Below are positions 35,268 through 44,394 of a stretch of 64,000 bases of DNA, piece by piece (within the stretch, counting starts at the first letter, position 1; every line of letters starts with the position of its first letter). The DNA is taken from NCBI RefSeq assembly GCF_021165955.1, contig NZ_CP088952.1:4712001-4776000 (forward strand), written 5' to 3'. Source of the DNA: Massilia endophytica (lineage in GTDB: Bacteria > Pseudomonadota > Gammaproteobacteria > Burkholderiales > Burkholderiaceae_D). Both the position numbers and the translations under genes were made by a program. The notes beneath the pieces are model-generated. The model was given only the letters and a program-made list of their open reading frames with translations, did not search any database and was not told the origin of the DNA.

Positions 35268-35299
35268 CTGTATCCAGAACAATTAATTCACTGTACCAG
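35268..35299. promoter_or_regulatory. candidate MocR operator, two direct repeats
   Basis: CTGTATCCAG (35268-35277) and CTGTACCAG (35291-35299) lie in the same orientation 23 bp apart, about two helical turns, in the 58-bp divergent promoter of the MocR and RhtB genes. Spaced direct repeats are the known binding pattern of MocR regulators. Assignment is inference. Confidence 0.5.
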
Positions 35300-35322
35300 A
35301 TACGCCGCGTAAGCTCGCGGGC

Positions 35323-35898
35323 ATGGAAAACCTGATCATGTTCTGCGGCGCCGTGACGCTGCTGCTGCTTTCGCCCGGCCCCAATATGGCGTTCGTGCTC
35401 GCCCATTCCTCCGCTTACGGACGTAGTGCAGGCGTCGCGGCCGCTTTCGGCATCGGTGCAGCCGACATCATTCTTACCCTGCTGACCGTAGCCGGATTCA
35501 CCTCCCTGGTGGCGGCCTGGCCCGCTGCGATGGCAACGATCCGGTACGCAGGCGCCTGCTACCTGCTTTACATGGCCTGGCGCGCCTTGGCGGCCAGGAG
35601 CAAGCCGCTGGACGGAGAGCTCGGGTCTGGAGCCGTGTTCTGGCGGGCAGTGGTCAATAACCTGCTGAATCCAAAGGCAATTCTGTTCTTCCTGGTCTTC
35701 ATTCCACAGTTCGTCGACCCGGAAACCGCTTCCCCGGCTGGCCAGCTGCTGGTACTGGGCCTGCTGCTCACGGCAATCAGCACGGTCTTCCACACGGCCC
35801 TGGCGTTTGCTGGCGGCGTCCTTCGTTTTCCGGGTCAACGCTACCTTCTGGCAGCCGTTTTGCTCCTTCTGGCGCTGCGTCTGTTGATAAGTCGATGA
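35323..35898 (+). CDS. LysE/RhtB-family amino acid exporter
   Basis: A 191-aa membrane protein with six hydrophobic segments. The N-terminal LLLLSPGPNMAFVLAHSSAYGRSAGVAAAFGIG is the RhtB signature, and NNLLNPKAILFFLVFIPQFV is the second conserved block. It exports small neutral amino acids or derivatives. Its last codons lie within repeat copy B. The divergent MocR gene probably controls it. Confidence 0.9.
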   Translation: MENLIMFCGAVTLLLLSPGPNMAFVLAHSSAYGRSAGVAAAFGIGAADIILTLLTVAGFTSLVAAWPAAMATIRYAGACYLLYMAWRALAARSKPLDGELGSGAVFWRAVVNNLLNPKAILFFLVFIPQFVDPETASPAGQLLVLGLLLTAISTVFHTALAFAGGVLRFPGQRYLLAAVLLLLALRLLISR

Positions 35899-36050
35899 AT
35901 ATCCACAGGAACGAATGTGCGTAAACACCCCGTCTGTACACAGGCCTATTTTTTGTACAGAACTCGTCCTTCGCTCATACAATGCTTGTTCAGGCAGTTT
36001 TGAAAGATGTAAACACCTGATTTTGTGGATGTTAACAGCCTTATCCACAG
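35881..36050 (+). repeat. 170-bp direct repeat, copy B, with DnaA-box motifs
   Basis: It starts CTGTTGATAA and ends TTATCCACAG. Box-like motifs lie at 35882-35890, 35899-35907 (ATATCCACA) and 36041-36049 (TTATCCACA), at offsets 1, 18 and 160, as in copy A. The blocks TGTGCGTAAAC, CATACAA and GTAAAC are also shared. It includes the last 18 bases of the exporter gene, so the pair of repeats brackets the MocR-RhtB cassette. Confidence 0.65.
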
Positions 36051-36121
36051 ACACTCTCCCGTTTACTATCTACTACCAGAGTAAATATTTACTCTTATAT
36101 CTATAAAACAGCGGAGCGAAC

Positions 36122-36826
36122 ATGCGTCTTGGCGTGATCTCGGCCCTGGCTGAAGAACAGCAGGGATTGATAGAAGCCATGGAAGGCCCTCAGAGCGTTT
36201 TGCACGGCATGCGCGAGTACACAGCCGGAAAACTCTGGAAAATCGACTCTGTGTGTGTTTTATCGCGAATTGGCAAGGTTGCCGCTGCCATGACAGCCGC
36301 GACGCTTGTGGAAAAATTCGGAGTTACCCACATCGTCTTCACCGGCGTGGCCGGAAGCGCCGATTTTGATGTGCGTGTGGGCGATATCGTTGTCGCCGAA
36401 TCGTTGATCCAGCACGATATGGACGCTTCTCCCCTGTTTCCCCGCTTCGAAGTGCCGCTCACGGGCCTCTCCCGCCTGCCGACTGACAAGGAAATGAGCG
36501 CCAGGCTGTCCGCCGCCGTCAGCCGCTTTCTGGAAAACGAGAAAAACAGGACCCTGCACCGCGGCCTGATAGGCAGCGGCGATCAGTTCATGAGCGATCC
36601 GGTGAAGCTGGCGGCGCTGAAGAATGCGCTGCCCGACCTGCTGGCCGTGGAAATGGAAGGGGCGGCGGTCGCCCAGGTCTGTTTCGAACTGGGCGTGCCC
36701 TTTGGCGTTATCCGGACCATCTCGGACAACGCCAACGAGGATGCGGCCATGGATTTCATGCACTTCGTGAAGCACGTGGCTTCACGCTATGCATTCCATG
36801 TGATCCGTAACTTCTGCCAGGCCTAG
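36122..36826 (+). CDS. mtnN: 5'-methylthioadenosine/S-adenosylhomocysteine nucleosidase
   Basis: A 234-aa nucleoside hydrolase of the Pfs type. It opens MRLGVISALAEEQQGLIEAM, carries VFTGVAGSADFDVRVGDIVVAE and ends with the substrate-binding and catalytic region VEMEGAAVAQVCFELGVPF...RTISDNANEDA; the acid/base residues E in VEMEG and D in SDNAN are present. It recycles MTA and SAH. Its end overlaps putA by 4 bp, tail to tail. Confidence 0.92.
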   Translation: MRLGVISALAEEQQGLIEAMEGPQSVLHGMREYTAGKLWKIDSVCVLSRIGKVAAAMTAATLVEKFGVTHIVFTGVAGSADFDVRVGDIVVAESLIQHDMDASPLFPRFEVPLTGLSRLPTDKEMSARLSAAVSRFLENEKNRTLHRGLIGSGDQFMSDPVKLAALKNALPDLLAVEMEGAAVAQVCFELGVPFGVIRTISDNANEDAAMDFMHFVKHVASRYAFHVIRNFCQA

Positions 36827-39800
36827 GCGCCCAGCGTCATCAGGCTGGCGTTGCCGCCGGCTGCCGTGGTGTTCACGCACAGCGCGCGTTCGGCGATCAG
36901 GCGCCACAGCGGGATCTCGCCGTCTTCCGTCGTGTCGATCACTGAAATCAGCGCGCCTTCGCGGGCTGCCAGCGGCTCGCGCACGCCCGCCGCCAGCGCC
37001 GATTCGACCAGGGCAATCTGGAAGTCGCCCTTGATGCCATCCAGGCTGCCTACCACTTGAATGCGGTCCTGCACTGCGGCCGGAAGGTCGGCAGGTACGC
37101 AGGACGTCGACGACGTGACCACGAGCGCCTGGTTGCCGGTCGCCAGAACCGCCGCGAGCTGGTTGAGCAGCACCTGCTGGCTGTCCGCGACGCAGACGAT
37201 GGTCCCGCGCGGCATGTAGCTCAGGGTATTGCGTTCCCCAGTGGGCCCGGGCAGCAGCGTGACCTGGCCCAGTGGCGTGGTGCGTGCATAGTGCTCGGCC
37301 AGCGCGGCCATGCGTTCCTTGCCATGCGTTTTGGCCCAGGCCATGAGCGCATCCATGCTTGGCACGGACAGGCGGGAATGCGGTTCGCCCGAGTACATGC
37401 CGCGCTGAAGGCGCTTCAGGTAGAGGGGGCCGCCCGCTTTCGGGCCGGTGCCGGACTTGCCTTCGCCGCCGAAGGGCTGCACGCCTACGACCGCGCCGAC
37501 GATATTGCGGTTCACGTAGATATTGCCCACATGCGCGCGCGAGGTGATGTAGTCGATGGTCTCGTCGATACGCGAATGCACACCCAGGGTCAGGCCGAAA
37601 CCGCTGGCATTGATCTCGTCGATCACCTTCGGCAGCTCCGAACGCTTGTAGCGGATAACGTGCATGACAGGGCCGAAGACTTCCTTCGTCAGCTCGCTCA
37701 GGGAACGGATCTCCAGCACTGTCGGCGGCACGAAGGTGCCATCCGAGTCGGATGGAACGCCCAGCGAGAAGTGGGCCACGGCGGACATGCGCGTGCGGTC
37801 GATATGCGAGAGCAGGTTCTGCTGCGCTTCCGCATCGATCACCGGGCCGATATCCGTCACGAGGCGGTCCGGGCTGCCGATCTTCAGCTCGCCCATGGCG
37901 CCCTTCAGCATCTTGATCGTCTTGTCGGCGATGTCTTCCTGCAGGAAGAGCACGCGCAGCGCGGAGCAGCGCTGGCCCGCACTGTCGAAAGCGGAGGAAA
38001 TCGCGTCCTGCACCACCTGTTCCGGCAGCGAGGAGGAATCCACGATCATGGCGTTCTGGCCGCCGGTTTCCGCGATCAGCGGAATGTCCGTGCTTTCCGC
38101 GACGGAGCGCTTGGCGAGGGTGCGGTTGATCAGCTGCGCCACTTCGGTGGAGCCGGTGAATATCACACCCTTGATGCGCGAATCGTTGCACAGCCCCGCG
38201 CCAACGACTTCGCCGCGGCCGGGCAGGAACTGGAGCGCCTCGCGCGGCACGCCTGCTTCATGCAGCAGCTGCACGGCGCGGTGTGCGATCAGCGGCGTCT
38301 GTTCCGCAGGCTTCGCGAGCACCACGTTGCCGGCAGCAAGCGCCGCAGCCACCTGGCCGGTGAAGATCGCGAGCGGGAAGTTCCATGGGCTGATGCAGGT
38401 GACCGGGCCCAGGGCCAGGATATTGGTCGAATGGCGAACCTGCTCCGCGTAGTAGCGCAGGAAGTCGACCGCCTCGCGCACTTCAGCCACCGCGTTCGGC
38501 AGCGACTTGCCCGCTTCGCGGATGGCCAGCGCCATCAGCTCCAGCTTGTGGGTTTCAAACAGGTCCGCAGCACGCAGCAGTGCGGCGGCTCGGAGCGATG
38601 GTTCGGTGGTTTGCCAGTCCATGGCGAAGTTCGTAGCTGCCGCCAGCGCCATTTCCACATCGCGCGCACTCGCTTCGGTGACTTCGCCCACGATATCGGC
38701 ATTGCGCGCGGGGTTGCGCACCTGCTGCGGCGTGCCTTCGACGGCATCCACCGCCAGCAGCGGCGCCGCGCGCCAGCTGCGCTTCTCCGACAGGGCGGCT
38801 GCCACTTCGCGCAGCACGTCCTCGTTCGAGAGATCCAGGCCGGAGGAATTCTTGCGCTCGGAGCCGAACATGGCCAGCGGCAGCGCAATGCCGGGATGCG
38901 GCAGGCCGCCTTCGGCGCGCGCGATTTCCACAGGATTGCGCACCAGGGCATCCACTGGAACACTGGCGTCCACGATCTGGTTCACGAAGGAGGAATTGGC
39001 GCCGTTTTCCAGCAGGCGGCGCACCAGGTAGGCGAGCAGCGTTTCATGCGAACCCACCGGGGCATAGATGCGGCAGGGCTTGCCCAGGTTTTCCGCGCCA
39101 ACCACCTGGTCGTACAGGGTTTCGCCCATGCCGTGCAGGCACTGGAACTCGTAATTCTCGATGCCGTCGCGCTTGGCCCAGGTGTAGATCGTGGACAGCG
39201 TCTGCGCGTTGTGCGTTGCGAACTGTGGATAGATAACATCCGTGGCGGCGAGCAGGCGCTGCGCACACACCAGATAGGAAACGTCCGTGTACACCTTGCG
39301 CGTGTAGACCGGATAGCCCGGCATGCCTTCCACCTGCGCGCGCTTGATCTCCGCGTCCCAATAGGCGCCTTTCACCAGACGCACCATGAACTTGCGGCCG
39401 CTGCGGCGCGCCAGGTCCACGAGGTAGTCGATCACGAAGGGGCAACGCTTCTGGTAAGCCTGCACCACGAAGCCGATGCCTTCGAAGCCTTCCAGTTCGG
39501 GATCGAAGGCCATGGCTTCCATCAGGTCCAGCGACAGTTCCAGGCGGTCCGCTTCTTCCGCGTCGATATTCAGGCCGATGTTGTAGCCCTTGGCCAGCAG
39601 CACCAGCTGGCGCAGGCGCGGCAGCAGCTCGTTCATCACGCGGTCGCGTTGCGCGCGGCTGTAGCGCGGGTGGAGCGCCGAGAGCTTCACCGAAATGCCG
39701 GGACCATTGCGGATGCCGCGGCCGTTCGAAGCGCGGCCGATGGCGTGGATCGCCGTTTCATAGGCGGCGTAGTAATTGGCGGCATCGGCCTCCGTCAGCG

Positions 39801-40455
39801 CGGCTTCGCCAAGCATGTCGTAGGAATAGCGGTAGCCGCGCGCTTCGTTGTCGCGGCCATTGCGGATCGCTTCGTCGATGGTCTGGCCAGTCACGAACTG
39901 GTTGCCCAGCATGCGCATCGCCAGGTCCACGCCCTTGCGGATCAGGGGCTCGCCGCCCTTGGCGATCAGGCGCGTGATGGCTGAACCCAGGCCCTCCTCG
40001 CTGGAAGAGCTCACCAGCTTGCCCGTCACGAGCAGGCCCCAGGTGGCGGCATTCACGAACAGCGAAGGCGACTCGCCCAGGTGCTTGCGCCAGTCGCCCT
40101 TGCTGATCTTGTCTGCGATCAGGCGGTCAGCGGTGGCACTGTCAGGAATACGCAACAGCGCTTCGGCGAGGCACATCAGCGCCACGCCCTCTTCGGAGGA
40201 CAGCGAAAATTCGTGCATCAGCGCGTCCACGCCGGAAGCGCGGGTGCGCTTTTCGCGCACGGCCGTCACCAGGCGGCGGGCCAGGGACTGCGCCTGCTCC
40301 GTGGTATCCGAGCCGCCTTCGCGGATCTCGGACAGCAGCCATTGCACGGCATTCTGTTCGTCGCGGCGATAGGCGGCAGTGATGGCGGCGCGCAGCGGCG
40401 ACGGGTCGCGCAGCACTTCCGCCTGGAGGGCGGCGAAGGGGGTATCAAATGGCAT
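36823..40455 (-). CDS. putA: bifunctional proline dehydrogenase / glutamate-5-semialdehyde dehydrogenase PutA
   Basis: A 1210-aa enzyme oxidising proline to glutamate. The FAD proline-dehydrogenase barrel (roughly residues 180-460) includes ISVKLSALHPRYS and RLVKGAYWDAEIKRAQ. The aldehyde dehydrogenase part (about 560-1000) has the catalytic cysteine in DSAGQRCSALRVLF, and a C-terminal accessory domain follows. The N-terminus MPFDTPFAALQAEVL lacks the ribbon-helix-helix DNA-binding domain of E. coli PutA (1320 aa), so it does not autoregulate; the divergent Lrp-type gene takes that role. Confidence 0.95.
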   Translation of the reverse strand: MPFDTPFAALQAEVLRDPSPLRAAITAAYRRDEQNAVQWLLSEIREGGSDTTEQAQSLARRLVTAVREKRTRASGVDALMHEFSLSSEEGVALMCLAEALLRIPDSATADRLIADKISKGDWRKHLGESPSLFVNAATWGLLVTGKLVSSSSEEGLGSAITRLIAKGGEPLIRKGVDLAMRMLGNQFVTGQTIDEAIRNGRDNEARGYRYSYDMLGEAALTEADAANYYAAYETAIHAIGRASNGRGIRNGPGISVKLSALHPRYSRAQRDRVMNELLPRLRQLVLLAKGYNIGLNIDAEEADRLELSLDLMEAMAFDPELEGFEGIGFVVQAYQKRCPFVIDYLVDLARRSGRKFMVRLVKGAYWDAEIKRAQVEGMPGYPVYTRKVYTDVSYLVCAQRLLAATDVIYPQFATHNAQTLSTIYTWAKRDGIENYEFQCLHGMGETLYDQVVGAENLGKPCRIYAPVGSHETLLAYLVRRLLENGANSSFVNQIVDASVPVDALVRNPVEIARAEGGLPHPGIALPLAMFGSERKNSSGLDLSNEDVLREVAAALSEKRSWRAAPLLAVDAVEGTPQQVRNPARNADIVGEVTEASARDVEMALAAATNFAMDWQTTEPSLRAAALLRAADLFETHKLELMALAIREAGKSLPNAVAEVREAVDFLRYYAEQVRHSTNILALGPVTCISPWNFPLAIFTGQVAAALAAGNVVLAKPAEQTPLIAHRAVQLLHEAGVPREALQFLPGRGEVVGAGLCNDSRIKGVIFTGSTEVAQLINRTLAKRSVAESTDIPLIAETGGQNAMIVDSSSLPEQVVQDAISSAFDSAGQRCSALRVLFLQEDIADKTIKMLKGAMGELKIGSPDRLVTDIGPVIDAEAQQNLLSHIDRTRMSAVAHFSLGVPSDSDGTFVPPTVLEIRSLSELTKEVFGPVMHVIRYKRSELPKVIDEINASGFGLTLGVHSRIDETIDYITSRAHVGNIYVNRNIVGAVVGVQPFGGEGKSGTGPKAGGPLYLKRLQRGMYSGEPHSRLSVPSMDALMAWAKTHGKERMAALAEHYARTTPLGQVTLLPGPTGERNTLSYMPRGTIVCVADSQQVLLNQLAAVLATGNQALVVTSSTSCVPADLPAAVQDRIQVVGSLDGIKGDFQIALVESALAAGVREPLAAREGALISVIDTTEDGEIPLWRLIAERALCVNTTAAGGNASLMTLGA

Positions 40456-40666
40456 GAAATCTACTTTTATCGAATTGAAAAGTGGCTGCACCGCACGTAA
40501 CAAAACACGCCCCGGGAACCACGTTCGCGGAGCGTGCTGTTCGGCAGTGCCGATGATTTGATTGTATGCCGGATTCTTCTGGATTAATTCTGGTATTGCC
40601 GGGGGCTAGCAATACATTGTTTTTGGTGAGAGAATTTAACCAAATAAAATTAATTAGGGGATTTCC
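40456..40666. promoter_or_regulatory. putA / Lrp-type regulator divergent promoter region
   Basis: About 210 bp, with the part nearest the regulator strongly AT-rich (TAACCAAATAAAATTAATTA), as expected for Lrp-family binding and wrapping. AGGGGA precedes the regulator ATG at 40667. No single operator can be picked confidently. Confidence 0.5.
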
Positions 40667-41122
40667 ATGCTGGACAAGATCAGTAAAAAGATCCTGATGG
40701 AACTGCAAAGCGACGGACGTATCAGCAACGTCGAGCTCGCGGGGCGCGTCAATCTGTCGCCTGCCGCCTGCCTCGAGCGCGTCCGCAAATTGCACGAATC
40801 TGGCTACATCATGGGCTACACCGCCCAGCTCAACCCGCAGCTGCTCGATGTTTCGCTGCTGGTGTTCATCGAGGTGGTGCTGGACCGCACCACGCCCGAG
40901 GTCTTCGACGCCTTCAAGCATAGTGTACAACTGATTCCCGAAGTATTGGAATGCCATATGGTCGCGGGCGGCTTCGACTATCTGGTGAAGGCCCGCGTCA
41001 AGGACATGGCCGCCTACCGGGAATTCCTGGGGAAAACTTTATTGCAAAAAGGTGTCAGGGAGACACATACTTACGCTGTAATGGAAGAAGTAAAAAACAC
41101 GAGCAAACTTCCTATCAAGTAA
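40667..41122 (+). CDS. Lrp/AsnC-family regulator of proline catabolism (PutR-like)
   Basis: A 151-aa regulator: N-terminal HTH (GRISNVELAGRVNLSPAACLERVRKLHESG) then the RAM ligand-binding domain ending ETHTYAVMEEVKNTSKLPIK. The VAGGFDYLVKARVKDM stretch is typical of the Lrp group that activates putA in response to proline. It is divergent from a putA lacking its own DNA-binding domain, which supports this role. Confidence 0.85.
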   Translation: MLDKISKKILMELQSDGRISNVELAGRVNLSPAACLERVRKLHESGYIMGYTAQLNPQLLDVSLLVFIEVVLDRTTPEVFDAFKHSVQLIPEVLECHMVAGGFDYLVKARVKDMAAYREFLGKTLLQKGVRETHTYAVMEEVKNTSKLPIK

Positions 41123-41161
41123 GGCAGCGGCCCCAGAGCCGCGCACAAGACGGAGACAGTC

Positions 41162-42718
41162 ATGAAGCTGCATGGCAAGCCAGTGCGAAAGATCCTCACG
41201 ACCATGGCAGCTGCAATCGGGGGGCTATTCGTTTCCTGGCTGGCCTGGGTGAGCATAGGCGCCGGTTCTCCCATGTGGTATGTCGCCCTTGCCGCCGTAG
41301 TCAGTGCGGCAGCCATGGCCTTGATCCCGGCCGAAAACGCGGAAGACGGCGCGCTGCGCTTCGCCCACCTGGTGGGCAAGGAGATCGACGCCATCATGAT
41401 CGGCGCCGCAGAAACCTCCTACTTCGTGGACTCGGTCAAAAAGAAGATCGAGCAGGACGTGCAGACGGCCAGCGATATCGTGGCCAGCTCGGACCAGAAC
41501 GCCCGCACCACCGAACAGATAGCCGCCAACGCCGAACGCGCATCGCAGGTGGCGCACCGCGTGCGGCAGGAAACCACGGTGGGCCGCACGGAAGTCGACC
41601 AGGGCCTCGAACGCATTTCCACCGCGCGGCGCGATGCGCAAACGGCGGCGGAAACCATGGCCAGCCTGCAGGAAAAGGCGAAACGCATCTACGGCTTCAC
41701 CAACGCGATTACCGAGATTTCAGCCCGCACCAATCTGCTGGCGCTGAACGCTGCCATTGAGGCGGCGCGTGCCGGCGAACAGGGGCGCGGCTTCGCCGTG
41801 GTGGCGGGCGAAGTGCGCCAGCTGGCGCAGCGCACCAAGGAGGCTACGGACGAAATCAGCCACATGGTCCGCGAAATCAACGAGCAGGCCGAGAAGGCCA
41901 GCAAGGGAATGAGCTCCCTGGCCACCGGCGTGGCGGAAGCCGCGCGCAATGTGGAATCGGTGCACGGGCTGCTGGGGAATATCGAGGAATCATCCAGCAT
42001 TTCCGAAAAGGAGATCGACGAGATCGCGCGGGCCTCGCGCGAGCATGTCGAGACCACGCACGTCATTGCGCAGGCGATCACGCAGATCCGCGACAGCATG
42101 CTCTCCACCGACGGCGAGCTGCCACGCGTTACCGGTTCCGCCATGGCGCTGGCCGAACGGGCCGAGATCATAGCGGGGGCGCTGGCGGAGTCCGGGGTGG
42201 AAACGGCGCACGACGAGATCCGGGAGGCGGCGCAGCGCGCGGCGCAGGAAGTGGGCCGTATTTTCGAATCGGCCATCGCCAGCGGGAAGATCACGCGCGA
42301 CGCGCTGTTCGACCGCCGCTACCGCGAAATTCCGAACACGAATCCGCCCAAGTTCAACACCATGTTCGACGCGTTCACCGACAAGGTGCTGCCCGAGCTG
42401 CAGGAAGGACTGCTGGCCGCGCTGCCGCAGCTGGCCTACGCGGGGGCTGTGGATAACAACGGCTACTTCCCCACTCACAACAAGAAGTTCTCCCAGCCGC
42501 TGACGGGGAATTACGACGTCGATATCGTCAACAACCGCACCAAGCGCATCTTCAGCGACCGGACGGGCAAGCGCTGCGGCTCGAACACCCGCCCCTTCCT
42601 GCTCCAGACCTACAAGCGCGACACGGGCGAAGTGATGCACGACCTCTCCGCCCCCATCTACGTGGACGGCAAACACTGGGGCGGCTTCCGCATCGGCTAC
42701 CGCTCCAGCGCCCACTGA
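41162..42718 (+). CDS. methyl-accepting chemotaxis protein with C-terminal cytoplasmic sensor domain
   Basis: A 518-aa receptor. Two membrane helices lie at about residues 10-30 and 36-55 with almost no periplasmic loop. The signalling hairpin tip ISARTNLLALNAAIEAARAG (186-205) and VVAGEVRQLAQRT are standard. After the coiled coil, residues about 375-518 form an extra domain (DNNGYFPTHNKKFSQP, NRTKRIFSDRTGKRC, HWGGFRIGYRSS) resembling a Cache-type fold, placed in the cytoplasm at the C-terminus. It starts 40 bp after the Lrp-type gene. Confidence 0.88.
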   Translation: MKLHGKPVRKILTTMAAAIGGLFVSWLAWVSIGAGSPMWYVALAAVVSAAAMALIPAENAEDGALRFAHLVGKEIDAIMIGAAETSYFVDSVKKKIEQDVQTASDIVASSDQNARTTEQIAANAERASQVAHRVRQETTVGRTEVDQGLERISTARRDAQTAAETMASLQEKAKRIYGFTNAITEISARTNLLALNAAIEAARAGEQGRGFAVVAGEVRQLAQRTKEATDEISHMVREINEQAEKASKGMSSLATGVAEAARNVESVHGLLGNIEESSSISEKEIDEIARASREHVETTHVIAQAITQIRDSMLSTDGELPRVTGSAMALAERAEIIAGALAESGVETAHDEIREAAQRAAQEVGRIFESAIASGKITRDALFDRRYREIPNTNPPKFNTMFDAFTDKVLPELQEGLLAALPQLAYAGAVDNNGYFPTHNKKFSQPLTGNYDVDIVNNRTKRIFSDRTGKRCGSNTRPFLLQTYKRDTGEVMHDLSAPIYVDGKHWGGFRIGYRSSAH

Positions 42719-43264
42719 TTACGCCAGGCGCCGCTTGAACAGGATCTGGGCGCGGATGAATTGGGTGGGCCGCACGAGGCCCAGCTGCCAGAAGGTGTAG
42801 AGGCGGGTGTCCTTGTCCTTGTATTCCACGTTGAAGCGGTAATCGACGAAGCGGCCCTGCCCATCCGGCTGCTTCGCCGACCAGGCCATAGTCTTCTCGG
42901 CTTCGTGCCAGTAGCCGTAGGAGGTGCGCACGGCGCCGTCGTTGGTATCGATCCATGTGTCCACATAGGTCTTGGCCACGGGGTCGTAGCCCCACATGCC
43001 GTGGCCCTCGTAGGCAGGGAAATCTCCCGTTTTCGCCACCTTGAATTCGTTGACGATCCAGTGGCCGTTGGCCAGCAGCGTGTTGACCTGCACGCCCTTG
43101 GCGGTGCCGGTTGGCTTGCCGCCGCTGTAGAAGGTGATGTCGGCGTCCCAGGTGCCCGCTTCGGCGCGCAGCACCTCGTAGACTGAGTCTGGAACTTGGG
43201 CGGCAGCCATCAGGCTGGCGGCGCCGAGTGAAAGTGCGGCGAGGGCGTGAATAAGGCGGTTCAT
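42719..43264 (-). CDS. DUF1579-like secreted protein
   Basis: A 181-aa protein with signal peptide MNRLIHALAALSLGAASLMAAAQ. The mature part (AGTWDADITFYSGGKPTGTAKG, GMWGYDPVAKTYVDTWIDTNDG) has the periodic Trp/Tyr beta-barrel look of DUF1579 proteins, which have no established function. Its stop abuts the chemoreceptor stop. The start at 43264 is the only one giving a signal peptide. Confidence 0.7.
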   Translation of the reverse strand: MNRLIHALAALSLGAASLMAAAQVPDSVYEVLRAEAGTWDADITFYSGGKPTGTAKGVQVNTLLANGHWIVNEFKVAKTGDFPAYEGHGMWGYDPVAKTYVDTWIDTNDGAVRTSYGYWHEAEKTMAWSAKQPDGQGRFVDYRFNVEYKDKDTRLYTFWQLGLVRPTQFIRAQILFKRRLA

Positions 43265-43356
43265 TGCGGGTGTCTCCTGTTTTTGCGGTCCTATTGCCGC
43301 TGCTGGAGACAATAGACGCCGCGCGCGGCGGCGTCTTTCGCAAAGTTGTAGCGCCG

Positions 43357-44325
43357 TCAGGCGGTATCGGGTTTGGGCGAGGTGTTCGGCGCGGTGCGCG
43401 AGGCCACGGTGTTCATGCCTTCCAGGTGGCTGCGCAGCCACTTGTGCGCCGGGCTGCGGGCGTCGCGCTCGTGCCACAGCATGTCCAGGTGAACCGCGGG
43501 GAGCTGGAAAGGCAGTTCCTTGTAGATCAAGGCGTCCGTCATGCCGGTGGAGGCGATCAGGTGCTTCGGCAGCACCGTGACGAGGTCGGAATTGGCCACC
43601 ACCCGGCCCGCCGTGAAGAACTGGTTCACCGTGAGGATGATGCGCCGCTCGCGCTGGATCTGGGCCAGGGCCTCGTCCACCAGGCCGTGCGCCCGGCCGG
43701 AGAAGCTCACCAGGAGGTGGTTGGCGGCGCAGTAGTTGTCCAGGGTGAGTTCCTTCTTCGCCAGCGGGTGGCCGCGCCGCATCACGCACACATAAGTGCC
43801 GGAATACAGGCGCTCATGCCGGATCGGCGAGGCGATTTCGTAGGAAAGCTGCGCGGCCACGCCCGGGAAGAAGCCCACGGCCAGGTCGATATCGCCGCGC
43901 AGCAGCATGGGGCGCGGCTCGCGGGTTGTCAGGGGCACCATGCGCACGTTGACGCCGGGTGCGTCGCGCTCGATGGAGCGCATCAGCGAGGGCAGCCAGA
44001 AGGCCGCGGTGGCATCGGCCATCGCCAGGCGGAAGGTGGCGTGGGCCTTTGAGACGTCGAAGGTGCCGGGCGTGACCGCCGCCTCCAGGGAGGCCAGGGC
44101 GCTGCGCACGGATGGCCAGAGCGCCTCGGCGCGCGGCGTGGGCTTCACCCCGTAGGCGGTGCGGATCAGGAGCTCGTCGCCCAGACTTTCGCGCAGGCGC
44201 TTGATGGCGTTCGATACGGCGGGCTGGGTCATCGCCAGATGGCCGGCGGCCCGCGTCAGGTTCTGCTCGGTCATCACCGCGTCGAAGACCCGCAGCAGGT
44301 TGAGGTCCAGCGTCAGGAAGCTCAT
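43357..44325 (-). CDS. LysR-family transcriptional regulator
   Basis: A 322-aa regulator. The N-terminal HTH LTRAAGHLAMTQPAVSNAIKRLRESLGDELLIRTAYGVKPT is the NodD/LeuO-like type, followed by a substrate-binding fold (FRLAMADATAAFWLPSLM). The C-terminal tail after HLEGMNTV is short. The 92-bp gap to the DUF1579 gene gives no clear target. Confidence 0.9.
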   Translation of the reverse strand: MSFLTLDLNLLRVFDAVMTEQNLTRAAGHLAMTQPAVSNAIKRLRESLGDELLIRTAYGVKPTPRAEALWPSVRSALASLEAAVTPGTFDVSKAHATFRLAMADATAAFWLPSLMRSIERDAPGVNVRMVPLTTREPRPMLLRGDIDLAVGFFPGVAAQLSYEIASPIRHERLYSGTYVCVMRRGHPLAKKELTLDNYCAANHLLVSFSGRAHGLVDEALAQIQRERRIILTVNQFFTAGRVVANSDLVTVLPKHLIASTGMTDALIYKELPFQLPAVHLDMLWHERDARSPAHKWLRSHLEGMNTVASRTAPNTSPKPDTA

Positions 44326-44394
44326 AAGAAATTCACGGTAATGATGATTGTTATCGGGAAATGGAATTGGATTTATATGTTGCGGCGCACTAAT

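Noticed and set aside
37057..39984. A 975-codon open frame opposite putA (and similar long frames opposite mnmG, atpD and the first importer)
   Set aside because: Long antisense frames are expected in high-GC coding DNA; their translations are His/Gln/Arg-rich with no domain, while the opposite strand carries unmistakable enzymes.
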